Assembly (NCBI RefSeq): GCF_004322395.1 | Contig: NZ_SCTW01000050.1 | Span: 1-64,000 of the forward strand | DNA from: Methylobacter sp. | GTDB taxonomy: Bacteria > Pseudomonadota > Gammaproteobacteria > Methylococcales > Methylomonadaceae | Reading direction: 5' to 3' | Length of the DNA: 64,000 bases | Shown: piece by piece, positions 1-10,564 of the stretch | How positions within the stretch are numbered: the stretch's first letter is position 1 | Layout: each line of letters begins with the position of its first letter | The notes under the pieces: model-generated | The model's input: only the letters and a program-made list of their open reading frames with translations | Databases searched by the model: none | Told to the model about the DNA's origin: nothing | Translations under genes and position numbers: made by a program

Positions 1-56
1 ATTGACCTCCACGGATGGAGGAAATGCCGCAAGATTGCATGGAGCAATCGCGGTCA

Positions 57-788
57 CTACATCCGTGTGGTTCGGGCGTAAGCAGGAAGCGGAAGCTTTG
101 CCTGAAATTCGACAATATCTTCATTTTTTATGGCGCCGGTATGCAATGCGCTGGCAACAAGCGCTTGAAAGATTCCCGCTTCATTCAAAAGAATGCAATC
201 CAGTTTGTCCCTTATACCGCCAGCGGCAATAAAGTTTTTGTCCGGGTATTGCCTGCAAAATTCAGCTAATTTGTCCATATCGGGACCTTGGTTGCTGCCT
301 ACGCGCCCCAATGTCATGATGATGATATTTTTCGGCCAAAAAGTGGGATCGGAAAAAAGACTTTCCGCGCCTAATGCATTTGAATTCGAATAATCCAGCG
401 AAAGAATAAAGTTGTTTTCAAAGGCTTCGATTTCTAAAATAGTTTCATTCCGATAAGACTCACTACCTAAAACAGGCAGATAATTGCCCGGAAGCTGTGC
501 GTCTTGATTGTATTTTTGGTAACCCTTATCTACCCAGAATGTTGTTTGCGGAAAACGACTTAGCACCTCTGTTATTAATTGGTTATGGTCGCCCTGATCG
601 GTAATCGCATTCAGGTCTGCAATATAAAAGGTATCAAACGCATAAACGTCCAGGAATGCTTCAATGACCTGATAAATATCTGACGATTTGCACAAGTCAG
701 TGTTAATAGGTTGATAGTGCTCACGATTGCCTTGCCGGGCATGAACTACGACGCCGTCTTTTAAATCTATTACCGGGATTATTTTCAT
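57..788 (-). CDS. HisA/HisF-related TIM-barrel protein (methanofuran/H4MPT-associated type)
   Basis: Translation from internal ATG at 788 begins MKIIPVIDLKDGVVVHARQGNREHY, as in HisA-like proteins; next to ATP-grasp and hydantoinase-like genes as in methylotroph C1 clusters. Stop lies in a repeat-like sequence. Confidence 0.8.
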   Translation of the reverse strand: MKIIPVIDLKDGVVVHARQGNREHYQPINTDLCKSSDIYQVIEAFLDVYAFDTFYIADLNAITDQGDHNQLITEVLSRFPQTTFWVDKGYQKYNQDAQLPGNYLPVLGSESYRNETILEIEAFENNFILSLDYSNSNALGAESLFSDPTFWPKNIIIMTLGRVGSNQGPDMDKLAEFCRQYPDKNFIAAGGIRDKLDCILLNEAGIFQALVASALHTGAIKNEDIVEFQAKLPLPAYARTTRM

Positions 789-802
789 AAAAAATAGAGA
801 CT

Positions 803-867
803 GAGTCCAAAGCGAGCTTTGGACTCCAAAAATTACAGATGCCAGTTCAAAGCTCGCTTTGAACTGG
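803..867. repeat. Two tandem perfect hairpins between divergent genes
   Basis: GAGTCCAAAGC-GA-GCTTTGGACTC (803-826) and CCAGTTCAAAGC-TC-GCTTTGAACTGG (842-867). Confidence 0.85.
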
Positions 868-911
868 TGATACAATATTACATTCTAGTTTATAGCTGTT
901 TATTGAATATT

Positions 912-1922
912 GTGAAAATTTTGGTATTTGAGTATATCACTGGCGGCGGCTTTAATAAGCAGGAGCTGCCGGATTCCCTGGTTGGTGAAGGGAGTTTGAT
1001 GCTTAACGCGTTACTCAATAACCTGACCAAATTAGACGGTTTCGATATAACTGTCATGATCGACTGGCGAATAAACCAGTTAATCTGTGAGACCTGCATA
1101 CACAAGGTCATTATCCGGCCCGAGCATGATATTACGGAAGAATTTGCTCGGTTGGTTAAGCAATCCGACTTGGTATGGCCGATAGCGCCGGAGTTTGACG
1201 GTATCCTGCAAACTCTGTGTCAAACAGTTGAATCATTAGGCAAGGTATTGCTGACATCGCCCGCAGCAGCTGTTGCCATTGCCGGTAACAAATTCAAGAC
1301 TTATGAATTGCTTAGCCGGCATCAGATAACTACTGTGCCTTCCCGGATGTTTGACGATACTTATTTCTCCTCCTTCGACAGGCTTAGGACAGGCGGTGAA
1401 TGGATGGTTAAGCCGGTTGATGGCGTGGGTTGCGCAGACAGTTATCTGATCACCAATCGACAGGACTTTGAGCGGATGGCCGCGCAAAAAAACTCATATA
1501 TCATTCAGCCGCATCTTCAAGGCGCAAAAACCAGTCTTTCGTGCTTGTTCAAGCAAGGCCGCGGCTGGTTAGTGAGTGTCAATTTGCAGCGATTTGAACT
1601 GGTCAGCGGGCAATATCATTTAACAGACATCGTGGTCAATCATCATCCCGATTCAGGCTCATATCAACAATTGGTAACTAAGATCGCCAGCGCTTTGCCT
1701 GAGCTATGGGGTTATGTCGGTATCGATTTGATAGAAAACGATCAAGTATGGGTGCTCGAAATAAATCCCCGCCTGACTACTTCATTTGTCGGCATATACG
1801 AAGCTTTAGGCATCAATATTGCCGAGGCTGTTTTACAGCTACTGAATGGCGAGCCGATACTCAACCCGGCTTGCAACCAACCCATTATCGTTCAGGCAAA
1901 ACAGGAAACCCATGCAAGCTAA
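912..1922 (+). CDS. ATP-grasp protein, tyramine-glutamate ligase (MfnD)-like
   Basis: GTG start at 912 gives VKILVFEYITGGGFNKQELP; ATP-grasp C-terminus ELWGYVGIDLIENDQVWVLEINPRLTTSFVG. Confidence 0.8.
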   Translation: MKILVFEYITGGGFNKQELPDSLVGEGSLMLNALLNNLTKLDGFDITVMIDWRINQLICETCIHKVIIRPEHDITEEFARLVKQSDLVWPIAPEFDGILQTLCQTVESLGKVLLTSPAAAVAIAGNKFKTYELLSRHQITTVPSRMFDDTYFSSFDRLRTGGEWMVKPVDGVGCADSYLITNRQDFERMAAQKNSYIIQPHLQGAKTSLSCLFKQGRGWLVSVNLQRFELVSGQYHLTDIVVNHHPDSGSYQQLVTKIASALPELWGYVGIDLIENDQVWVLEINPRLTTSFVGIYEALGINIAEAVLQLLNGEPILNPACNQPIIVQAKQETHAS

Positions 1923-2964
1923 TGTCGTAGGCTGGGACATAGGCGGCGCTCATGTCAAAGCGGCGGTAATTAGTGCCGGTGAGATTGTCGCCGTTTACCA
2001 GCAAGCATGCCCGTTATGGAAAGGGCTGGATCAACTGCACTGCGCAGTAACCTCAATTCTGCAGGAACTGAAGGGCTCAAATCCTCGCCATGCGATCACC
2101 ATGACCGGCGAATTGGTTGATTTATTCGCTAATCGGGATGATGGCGTTAAGCAGATCATTCAAACCATGACTGAACTGCTGCCGGGAAGTGGAATCCTGA
2201 TTTTTGCAGGGCAGGAAGGTTTTTTGAAACCATCACAGATTGAAACCGGGCATTACCTGTCCATCGCCTCTGCTAACTGGTTGGCCAGTGCTTCACTTGC
2301 CGCGCAAAAGTTAGGCAGCGGACTTTTTGTCGATTGCGGCAGTACTACCACGGATATACTCCTGCTTAATAACGGGCAAGTGCTGGCGGAAGGCTACACC
2401 GATTATCAGCGTTTAATCTCTCAAGAATTGATTTATACCGGCATCGTCAGAACCGCTGTAATGGCTGTCACGCAAACAGCGGTGGATCAAGACAAAAAAA
2501 TTGGCCTGATGGCCGAGTATTTTGCGACGATGGCCGATGTCTATCGCGTTACCGGCGAACTGAACGACAGGCACGATCAAACCGACACAGCGGATGGCTC
2601 GGAAAAAACAGTTTTAGCCAGCGCAAGGCGATTATCGAGGATGATAGGCTGTGATTTTTATCCCGATGAACTGCCGCGCTGGCAACAATTCGCCGAAAAC
2701 ATCCGCGCCCGACAAATACGGCAAATACAGCGCGGCTGTGAAATCCGGTTATCTCAACATGGAATTTCACAAAACAGTCCATTAATCGGCGCCGGAGTAG
2801 GTCGATTTCTGGTTAAACAGATTGCATTGAACTTAGACCGTCTTTACCTGGATTTTTCCGATCTATTACCGGTAGCCGGAATTGAATCCAATATGACATC
2901 AGCGGACTGTGCTCCCGCTGCGGCTATTGCTTATTTAGCGGATAAGTATATCCATAAACAATAG
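1912..2964 (+). CDS. Hydantoinase/oxoprolinase-like H4MPT-linked C1 transfer pathway protein (MfnF-like)
   Basis: MQANVVGWDIGGAHVKAAVI and DCGSTTTDILLLNNGQV (ASKHA phosphate motifs); overlaps the upstream ATP-grasp gene. Confidence 0.8.
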   Translation: MQANVVGWDIGGAHVKAAVISAGEIVAVYQQACPLWKGLDQLHCAVTSILQELKGSNPRHAITMTGELVDLFANRDDGVKQIIQTMTELLPGSGILIFAGQEGFLKPSQIETGHYLSIASANWLASASLAAQKLGSGLFVDCGSTTTDILLLNNGQVLAEGYTDYQRLISQELIYTGIVRTAVMAVTQTAVDQDKKIGLMAEYFATMADVYRVTGELNDRHDQTDTADGSEKTVLASARRLSRMIGCDFYPDELPRWQQFAENIRARQIRQIQRGCEIRLSQHGISQNSPLIGAGVGRFLVKQIALNLDRLYLDFSDLLPVAGIESNMTSADCAPAAAIAYLADKYIHKQ

Positions 2965-3019
2965 CGATTCGATATTTAAATAAATGTGCTAAAATACTTT
3001 TTTTTGTCAACATTAATAA

Positions 3020-3589
3020 ATGTTTACAGGCTCTATGGAAAAAGTTGATGTATTTGACCTGATCGAGCGGATGTCGGCATTGATCCGGTCTGAAGAACGC
3101 AAAAAATGCACCGAATTAGGCTTGCAACCGGTTCATTTGCAAGTGATGGACTATTTGTCCCGCTGCAACCGCTATAGTGACACTCCGGCTGCTCTTACCA
3201 ATTATCTGGGCATGACCCGCGGCACGGTTTCCCAAACCTTGCTGCTGCTGGAAAAGAAAGGCTACATAAAAAAAACAGCCGATGTAAATGACCGACGTAT
3301 GGTGCATCTTAGTCTTTTAGCTGAAGGTGACGCTATCTTGAATAGAGCGCGTCCTGCAGATTTATACAATCAGGCCTCGGCAATATTTAATAAAAACGAA
3401 AACCAGGAAAATGTTTTTGTTAATGCACTGACCGCGCTGCAAAAAGCCAATAAATCCCAATCATTCGGGCTGTGCAAAACATGCAGATATTTCACCTCAA
3501 CGACTGAGGGCTTTGTTTGCGGTTTAACCAAAGAACAGCTTAGTCAAATCGATAGTGAGAAAATATGCCAGGAGCATACCGTTAGTTGA
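3020..3589 (+). CDS. MarR-family transcriptional regulator with C-terminal Cys-rich tail
   Basis: wHTH region LTNYLGMTRGTVSQTLLLLEKKGYIKKTADVNDRRMVHLSL; C-terminal CKTC...C...C. Confidence 0.8.
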   Translation: MFTGSMEKVDVFDLIERMSALIRSEERKKCTELGLQPVHLQVMDYLSRCNRYSDTPAALTNYLGMTRGTVSQTLLLLEKKGYIKKTADVNDRRMVHLSLLAEGDAILNRARPADLYNQASAIFNKNENQENVFVNALTALQKANKSQSFGLCKTCRYFTSTTEGFVCGLTKEQLSQIDSEKICQEHTVS

Positions 3590-3700
3590 TGGTCGCAGGT
3601 TGCATAACTGAAGAAGCGAGCAACGCGAGCTTACAGAACAACAAGCCGAGATCATCAATAAACTAATGAGAAATTACAATCTGTGCAATAAAATACGTGA

Positions 3701-4876
3701 TTGATTGAGTTTTTTTTCAAGGAACTGCTAGGCTTACGTGATTGTCTTAATTATTCAGAGAATAACTTGGAAGAAGATTTAACTGCCGGTTTAATTGCGC
3801 TGCAAAGCCATTTAGAAACCATGCTCGAGCGCGTTCAGAAAAACAGTGCTATTTTGCAGAAGTTTCAGGCGTTCGAAATAAGATTGCTAAAGCTCAATTC
3901 CTTACCGGGCACTATTGATCACCTGCTTGAAGAAGGTAAAAATTATTTTGATCTTGACGTGATTAGCTTATGTCTGATTGACGAAACCGGTGAGATAGCC
4001 AAAACGCTTAATAATTATGGTTATTCGCGCAGCTCAAAAAACGGGTTGATTTTAGTAGATGGTAAAGGGCCTTTAAAATCAATTGCTATTGAACCCTATG
4101 TCGGCATTTATGAACATACCCGATGCGCCGACTTTTTTCCTCAAATTGAAAAACAACCAACCAGCGTTGCCATTATACCTTTATCTCGCCACGGCAAATA
4201 TTTGGGGACTTTAAATCTAGGCAGTTATCAGCTTGATAGGTTTGCCGATAATATGGCTACAGATTTTATAGAACATCTCAGTTCAGTAGTCAGTATTTGT
4301 CTGGAAAATAACCTTCACATCGAAGAGATAAGACAAGTCAGCTACATAGACGCTTTAACAGGCGTTAATAACAGGCGGTTTTTGGAACAGCGCATAGACG
4401 AAGAATTAAAACGCAGTCAACGCAATGCAGAACCTTTATCCTGCCAGTTTTTTGATATAGATTTTTTCAAGTCAGTCAATGACAAACATGGTCATCAGGG
4501 CGGCGATCTAGTGCTATCGTTAGTAGCGGCCACCATAAAACACCAATTAAGAGATAATGACGTATTTGCCCGTTATGGTGGGGAAGAGTTTGTCGCTTTA
4601 TTGTCGAATATCGATGAAGCTAAAGCCCTGGAAATTGCAGAACGGATACGCAAAGCCATCCAGACACTGGTCATCGCGATAAATGATATTTCTATCTCGG
4701 TGACCGTTTCTATCGGTGTCTCGACTTACATGCCGGACAGTGCATCCATTTCTATAGAAGGTGAAATTGCCGCACGGCTTATTAAATCAGCCGATTTCGC
4801 CTTGTACAGAGCCAAACATAACGGCCGTAATCGTGTCGAGAATGGTGGGGTTGTTTTCAATAAACAAGGGTTATAA
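3701..4876 (+). CDS. Sensor diguanylate cyclase (GAF-like N-terminus + GGDEF)
   Basis: DALTGVNNRRFLEQRI and ARYGGEEFVALL; TTG start at 3701 is uncertain. Confidence 0.85.
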   Translation: MIEFFFKELLGLRDCLNYSENNLEEDLTAGLIALQSHLETMLERVQKNSAILQKFQAFEIRLLKLNSLPGTIDHLLEEGKNYFDLDVISLCLIDETGEIAKTLNNYGYSRSSKNGLILVDGKGPLKSIAIEPYVGIYEHTRCADFFPQIEKQPTSVAIIPLSRHGKYLGTLNLGSYQLDRFADNMATDFIEHLSSVVSICLENNLHIEEIRQVSYIDALTGVNNRRFLEQRIDEELKRSQRNAEPLSCQFFDIDFFKSVNDKHGHQGGDLVLSLVAATIKHQLRDNDVFARYGGEEFVALLSNIDEAKALEIAERIRKAIQTLVIAINDISISVTVSIGVSTYMPDSASISIEGEIAARLIKSADFALYRAKHNGRNRVENGGVVFNKQGL

Positions 4877-4884
4877 ACAGCTAA

Positions 4885-4918
4885 CCATGAACGACTGCAT
4901 CCATGCAGTCGTTCATGG
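4885..4918. repeat. 34-bp inverted repeat between convergent genes, possible bidirectional terminator
   Basis: CCATGAACGACTGCAT-CC-ATGCAGTCGTTCATGG: 16-bp perfect arms, 2-nt spacer. Confidence 0.85.
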
Positions 4919-4926
4919 AGAATGCC

Positions 4927-6318
4927 TTACCCCTTCAACGCTTTCAACACCGACTGCATAGTCGCATTAGCGTCGCCAAACAACATGCGGGTGTTTTCCA
5001 GCACGAATAACGGATTACCCACACCGGCATAGCCTGACGCCATACTGCGTTTCAGTACGACAGTCGTTTCACCTTTCCAGCATTCCAATACCGGCATACC
5101 GGCAATCGGGCTGTTAGGATCGTCCAAGGCTGACGGATTGACGATGTCATTCGCGCCGATCACGATGGACACATCAACATGTCCCCATTCTTCATTGATC
5201 TCGTCCATTTCATAAACGATGTCATAAGGCACTTTGGCCTCGGCCAGCAGCACGTTCATGTGGCCGGGCATTCTTCCTGCAACCGGATGGATGCCGAAGC
5301 CGACTTTTTTGCCTTTGTCGCGCAACAGTTTGGTGATTTCATTAACAGTATGCTGAGCTTGCGCAACAGCCATACCGTAGCCTGGAATGATCATGATATT
5401 TTTTGCATCGAGCAATAATTGCGCGGTTTCATCAGCGCTGATCGGCGTGACTTCGCCTTCAACGACGGCGGCTTCTCCACCCGAGGTGCCAAAACCGCCG
5501 GCAATAACGCTGATAAAGTTGCGATTCATCGCGCGGCACATGATATAACTCAAAATCGCGCCGCTGCTGCCGACCAATGCGCCGGTCACAATCAACAAAT
5601 CGTTGCTTAACATAAAACCGGTTGCCGCGGCCGCCCAACCTGAATAACTGTTGAGCATCGACACCACCACCGGCATATCGGCACCGCCGATAGCCATAAC
5701 CATGTGTACGCCGAATGCCAGCGCAATCACTGTCATCAGCAATAACGGGAACGTGCCGCCGCCGGTTTCGGTTTGTTGTAAAAACATCCGGCCCAGAATG
5801 ATTGCCAAAACCAACAGGCCTAAATTCAACCAATGGCGAGCAGGCAGTAACATCGGTTTGCCGCTGATGCGTTCGCTGAGTTTGCCGAAAGCAATCACCG
5901 AACCTGAAAAAGTGACCGCACCGATAAGAATGCCGACATAAATTTCCACTTCATGGATATTTTTTTCTACACCGCTAAGGCTTGTAGATGCGTCCATGAA
6001 GTTGGCATAACCCACCAACACAGCCGCCATACCGACCAAGCTGTGCATGATAGCGACCAATTCCGGCATTTGCGTCATTTCGACTTTTAACGCGGCTTTA
6101 GCTCCGATAGCACCGCCGATTAACAACGCAACGATCAAAATAGCGTATGAGGTAACCGATGCGCTTAATGCAGTAGCGATAATGGCAATCGCCATGCCTA
6201 ACATACCGTAATAATTGCCACGGCGGGCGGTTTCCTGATTACTTAAACCACTCAGGCTGAAAATAAACAGAATGGTGGCGACGATGTAAGACATCGTGAC
6301 TAAACTATGGGACATCAT
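4927..6318 (-). CDS. pntB: NAD(P) transhydrogenase subunit beta
   Basis: Multi-TM N-terminus, C-terminal NADP-binding region [50 protein letters not shown]. Confidence 0.96.
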   Translation of the reverse strand: MMSHSLVTMSYIVATILFIFSLSGLSNQETARRGNYYGMLGMAIAIIATALSASVTSYAILIVALLIGGAIGAKAALKVEMTQMPELVAIMHSLVGMAAVLVGYANFMDASTSLSGVEKNIHEVEIYVGILIGAVTFSGSVIAFGKLSERISGKPMLLPARHWLNLGLLVLAIILGRMFLQQTETGGGTFPLLLMTVIALAFGVHMVMAIGGADMPVVVSMLNSYSGWAAAATGFMLSNDLLIVTGALVGSSGAILSYIMCRAMNRNFISVIAGGFGTSGGEAAVVEGEVTPISADETAQLLLDAKNIMIIPGYGMAVAQAQHTVNEITKLLRDKGKKVGFGIHPVAGRMPGHMNVLLAEAKVPYDIVYEMDEINEEWGHVDVSIVIGANDIVNPSALDDPNSPIAGMPVLECWKGETTVVLKRSMASGYAGVGNPLFVLENTRMLFGDANATMQSVLKALKG

Positions 6319-6327
6319 ATTCTCCGG

Positions 6328-7890
6328 TTATTTTCTGAACATTTCTAACATACGGCGAGTGACTAAAAAGCCACCGGCAATATTGATAGATGCAATGAGT
6401 ATCGCCAATCCGGCAAGGACGCTAATCGTAAAGCCCGGCGCGGATACCTGCACCAGAGCGCCGATTACGATAATGCCGCTGATAGCGTTGGTTACACTCA
6501 TTAATGGGGTGTGCAGCGAAGCCGTCACATTCCAGATCACCTGATAACCGATGAAACATGCCAACACAAATACGGTAAAGTGCGACATGAACGAAGCCGG
6601 GGCAACCGAACCGATACCGAACAGCGCCAAACCGCCAACAATTAAAGGTATAAATTGCTTAACAGAATCAGGAATGACGGATTTTTTTTGTTCTTGTACT
6701 GATGCGTAAGCGGGAGCTTCGGTTTGCGGGGCAGGGGCGGCGGACAGCTTGGGCGGTGGTGGCGGCCAGGTGATTTTGCCTTCTTTAACCACCGTAGCCC
6801 CGCGTATCACCTCATCGTCCATATTTACGTTGATCGCGCCGTTTTTCTCGGGGCAAAGTTCGGTCAACAAATGCCTGAGGTTGGTCGCATAAAGCTGGCT
6901 CGATTGGTTAGCCAAACGGCTGGGTAAATTGGTATAACCGATAATCGTCACGCCGTGTTTGACCACGACTTGGTTTTTTTCGGTCAATGCGCAGTTGCCG
7001 CCTTGTTCGGCTGCCAAATCGACAATAATGCTGCCCGGTTTCATAGATTTAACCATGCCTTCCGTGATCAGCTTGGGTGCCGGTTTGCCGGGAATCAGCG
7101 CGGTGGTGATAATAATGTCCACTTCCATCGCCTGTCTGGCGAACAAAGCCATTTCAGCTTCGATGAATTCCTTGGACATGGTTTTGGCGTAACCGCCGGT
7201 GCCTGATCCTTCTTCCTTAAAGTCCAGCATCAAAAATTCGGCGTCCATACTTTCGATTTGTTCTTTCACCTCAGGCCGGGTATCGAAAGCCCGGACGATA
7301 GCGCCCATGCTTTTGGCAGCGCCAATAGCGGCAAGACCGGCAACGCCGGCACCGATAACCAACACCTTGGCGGGAGGAATTTTACCCGCGGCAGTAATCT
7401 GTCCGGTAAAAAACCGGCCGAAATGCTGTGCCGCTTCAATAACGGCGCGATAGCCGGCAATATTAGCCATGGAGCTCAACGCATCAAGCTTTTGCGCCCT
7501 GGACATGCGCGGCACACTATCCATAGCTAGTACTGTGGTATTTTTGGCTGCCAATTTTTGCATTAATTCTTCATTTTGCGCAGGCCAGATGAAACTGATT
7601 AAATGACCGCCTTCGGATAGCAGGTCTGTTTCATCCAATGCCAGCTCGGGGTGCCGTTCGGGGGCGCGGACTTTCATCACGATGTCGGCTTTTTTCCATA
7701 ACGTTTTAGCGTTACTAACGATTTCGACACCTACCTCTTTGTAGGCTTCATCGGAAATATCCGCACCAAGCCCCGCGCCTTTTTCGAGCAGGACGGAAAA
7801 ACCCAGTTTTATAATTTGTTCTGCGGCCTCAGGCGTAGTGGCCACACGTTTTTCACCTGGGTGAATCTCTTTAGGTATACCAATCTTCAT
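6328..7890 (-). CDS. pntA: NAD(P) transhydrogenase subunit alpha
   Basis: [54 protein letters not shown]-terminal TM region. Confidence 0.96.
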   Translation of the reverse strand: MKIGIPKEIHPGEKRVATTPEAAEQIIKLGFSVLLEKGAGLGADISDEAYKEVGVEIVSNAKTLWKKADIVMKVRAPERHPELALDETDLLSEGGHLISFIWPAQNEELMQKLAAKNTTVLAMDSVPRMSRAQKLDALSSMANIAGYRAVIEAAQHFGRFFTGQITAAGKIPPAKVLVIGAGVAGLAAIGAAKSMGAIVRAFDTRPEVKEQIESMDAEFLMLDFKEEGSGTGGYAKTMSKEFIEAEMALFARQAMEVDIIITTALIPGKPAPKLITEGMVKSMKPGSIIVDLAAEQGGNCALTEKNQVVVKHGVTIIGYTNLPSRLANQSSQLYATNLRHLLTELCPEKNGAINVNMDDEVIRGATVVKEGKITWPPPPPKLSAAPAPQTEAPAYASVQEQKKSVIPDSVKQFIPLIVGGLALFGIGSVAPASFMSHFTVFVLACFIGYQVIWNVTASLHTPLMSVTNAISGIIVIGALVQVSAPGFTISVLAGLAILIASINIAGGFLVTRRMLEMFRK

Positions 7891-8129
7891 ACAATCTCCA
7901 ATGGGAGTAGTTTAAGAGCATAGTGAGCAAAGGTTTTAACCTCAGTCAAAACCTCAGCGTGGAGGATAGGAGATTAGGCTATGTTTTTCAATAAAAAACA
8001 TAAAAGGGGTGGGTTAATGTCGGTTTTTTGAGGATGGCTATGTGTAGAGTACGGAAATTTGTTCCGGATTGTTCGGAAAGCGTCCGTTTTTAAGATATTG
8101 CTATTAGTAGGAATTACTACTATTTCATT

Positions 8130-8222
8130 GCCCAGACGGGTCGTGGACTTTACGGCAAACGCAAAATCACGGTAGAACCGGTGTTTGGGATCATAAAACA
8201 GGTGCCGGATTTTAATCCTTAG
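8130..8222 (+). pseudogene. Transposase C-terminal remnant (IS1182-like)
   Basis: Frame reads AQTGRGLYGKRKITVEPVFGIIKQVPDFNP*, resembling the VEPvFGiIK C-terminus of IS1182-type transposases; no upstream ORF. Confidence 0.6.
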
Positions 8223-8490
8223 GCCGCAATACCAGTATCTTTCCGATTGATTGAAGGCCTATCTCCTCCTCAAGCACAAATCCAGACCGGTCGAAAAGGT
8301 TTTGCCATTCAGGAAGCGTTCTTTCTCTGCCTCGGGTATTCACGAACATCTGCATATCGAAAGCAGCACTGGAAAAATCGGCGTTCAATTCCGGAACGAC
8401 CAATTCCATGAGCGCAATCCGGGCACCTGTACCCATACTTGCGGTGGTCAGATTGCGCAGCACGCGGGTACTAATCATCGCTTTCTCCAA
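8212..8490 (-). pseudogene. N-terminally truncated O-methyltransferase
   Basis: LMELVVPELNADFSSAAFDMQMFVNTRGRERTLPEWQNLFDRSGFVLEE resembles the C-terminus of Methyltransf_2-type enzymes; SAM-binding half missing. Confidence 0.6.
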
Positions 8491-8709
8491 TATCAGATAG
8501 AAAAAGTTAGATTAGCAGTTGCAAGTCGGCGTCACCAGTAGTTTTGTCAACCAAATTAGGTGGTTTGATTGACTCCGAAACTCACTGTTTAGAAATGGGA
8601 GTGAGTTCTGAATTGGAAAAGCAGTTCTGGATTCTAGTGGGCTTGATTGTCGTGGGATGAATGATATTAAAATCCATCCATCCGGAAATAGCTTTAAGTG
8701 CGTCTAATT

Positions 8710-9417
8710 TTAAGGGATACGTAAATGTTGGCCCGGAGATATGCGATCCGGGTTGCTTAAAATATCCCGATTCGCATCAAAAATACGCGGCCATTGATTG
8801 GCATCGCTGTAGAACTGTTTGGCAATTTTAGAAAGCGTATCGCCACTAGATACGGTGTAGGTTCGAACGGATGTGGTGGCCGATCCCATTCCTGGCTCAG
8901 CAACAGCGGCGCTTGCGCTTGTTGTTTGTTGTTCAGATGTGGACGATTGCTCCTCATCTTCTTTGTTGCCGAAATAAGACGCTGCCGCTTTCCCTACAAC
9001 CGCAGCTCCCGCTGCACCCAGAAGCACTTTGCCCAATGTTGCAAGATTGCTTGATTCGGGTACCTTTCCTTCCGGTGTCAGTTTGTCGACCATGGCGGGT
9101 AAAACTTTTGAGAGTACCGATGCTCCCTGAGACTCCGGGATGCCTGCCTGTTGAGCAAGATCAGCAATCTGCTCTTTGCCCAGTACATTGGTCAGTTGGT
9201 CGGGCTGGATGCTTTTGTTTTCTCCAGTTCCAACCCATGACGAGGCTACATCACTCATTCCCGATTGTTGAAATTTTTTAACCAACCCGTCTACGCCACC
9301 CATTTTCTCTAGCATTCCCAACGCGCCGTTCAATAAATTTTGGGTTTTGTTTTCAGCTTGTTCTGAAGAATCATTTGCACCGATGGCGGATTTAACAATA
9401 TCTGTAAAAAAGCTCAT
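8710..9417 (-). CDS. YidB-like (DUF937) protein with C-terminal LysM domain
   Basis: [48 protein letters not shown]; Lys[35 protein letters not shown]. Confidence 0.85.
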   Translation of the reverse strand: MSFFTDIVKSAIGANDSSEQAENKTQNLLNGALGMLEKMGGVDGLVKKFQQSGMSDVASSWVGTGENKSIQPDQLTNVLGKEQIADLAQQAGIPESQGASVLSKVLPAMVDKLTPEGKVPESSNLATLGKVLLGAAGAAVVGKAAASYFGNKEDEEQSSTSEQQTTSASAAVAEPGMGSATTSVRTYTVSSGDTLSKIAKQFYSDANQWPRIFDANRDILSNPDRISPGQHLRIP

Positions 9418-9510
9418 AAGGTTTCTCCTCGTGAAATTCGTACAAAATAACTCGCATCAGCATGGTTCCGGTTTTAAGTAGCAATTAATGCGGTTCTCGA
9501 ATTTAGCTGT

Positions 9511-9885
9511 TTAGTCCAACAATTCTTGCGGGATATTGCCGCCGTTCTGTGCGAGTTTTTGCAATACGGTTTTATGCAGCCATATATTCATTTGGGATGA
9601 GTCGCCCATTGCTTGCGCGGGACAACCCAATTCTGCCGCAAGTTCTTTACGTGCGGCTAAACTGCTGTCAAGCCCCAATAATTTTAACAAGTCGACAATC
9701 GAAACTTTCCAGTTAAGCTTTTCTGCATGGGAAGCGGCTAATCCTTCCAATTTGCTGACGACATCGACCTCAGCAATTCCAGCAGCGGTGGCGGAAGCAG
9801 TTGCCGGTTGGGCTGTGTCAGGTGCTTTCGCAGCGGCGGCACTACGAATGCCCAGTTTTTCAAGAATGGAATTAAACAGACTCAT
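9511..9885 (-). CDS. DUF3597-like protein
   Basis: MSLFNSILEKLG...VDVVSKLEGLAASHAEKLNWKVSIVDLLKLLGLDSSLAARKELAAELG; internal ATG chosen. Confidence 0.75.
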   Translation of the reverse strand: MSLFNSILEKLGIRSAAAAKAPDTAQPATASATAAGIAEVDVVSKLEGLAASHAEKLNWKVSIVDLLKLLGLDSSLAARKELAAELGCPAQAMGDSSQMNIWLHKTVLQKLAQNGGNIPQELLD

Positions 9886-10564
9886 GGCGGATCCTCTAAA
9901 AAAGTATTGTTGAGTGATGGTCATGTTGATGCTTGGTGAAATTTGACCATTTAGAACAAGCTGTACAGGAATCGTCTGACCAGTGTTATTTAGTACAGAA
10001 CGCCAATAAATATTGAGCTTCTTAGCCCTTATTCGTGGTCAATTTTTTGACCGGCGTTAACAGGTACGGCTCGGAATGATGCTCCGGATACTGTTTTTGG
10101 CCGTAAAAAACTAATACTTTGACCAAGTCAATAATTGCTAATTTATCGCCCAAACCATGGATTAACGATAGATATATCGAACTAAATACACAATATGTAA
10201 GAATGCCTATATGAACTAACTTGGAGTATCGCCTTACGTTAGGGTCTAGATATTGCAATAACGCATTCTGCCAAACATTGTGCGGTTTAAATTCAAGGGA
10301 AATGCAGCAATTCTCATATGGAGAATTATTTCGAAGTAGTCGTTCCATCCAGCGCTGTCGGAGTAGAGAACAAGAACGGTGATCGGTTACCCTATGAGTC
10401 GTGTACTAATTATTATTGAGGTAGTTAGACCCATCAAGTTGATGGGTCAGTCTCGAGCGTAACTTTACAAGCCCATGTGTTATTATAAGTTTTGGTCTAT
10501 AAATAGAAGCTTTAATTAATTTCGTATTTTTAGCGTTTCATCGAGTGAACAGGAAACAGAAAGA

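Noticed and set aside
5459-5833. 124-aa minus-strand ORF
   Set aside because: Out-of-frame shadow of pntB.
10022-10348. 108-aa minus-strand ORF
   Set aside because: No recognisable family or clear ribosome-binding context; could be a relic but unsupported.
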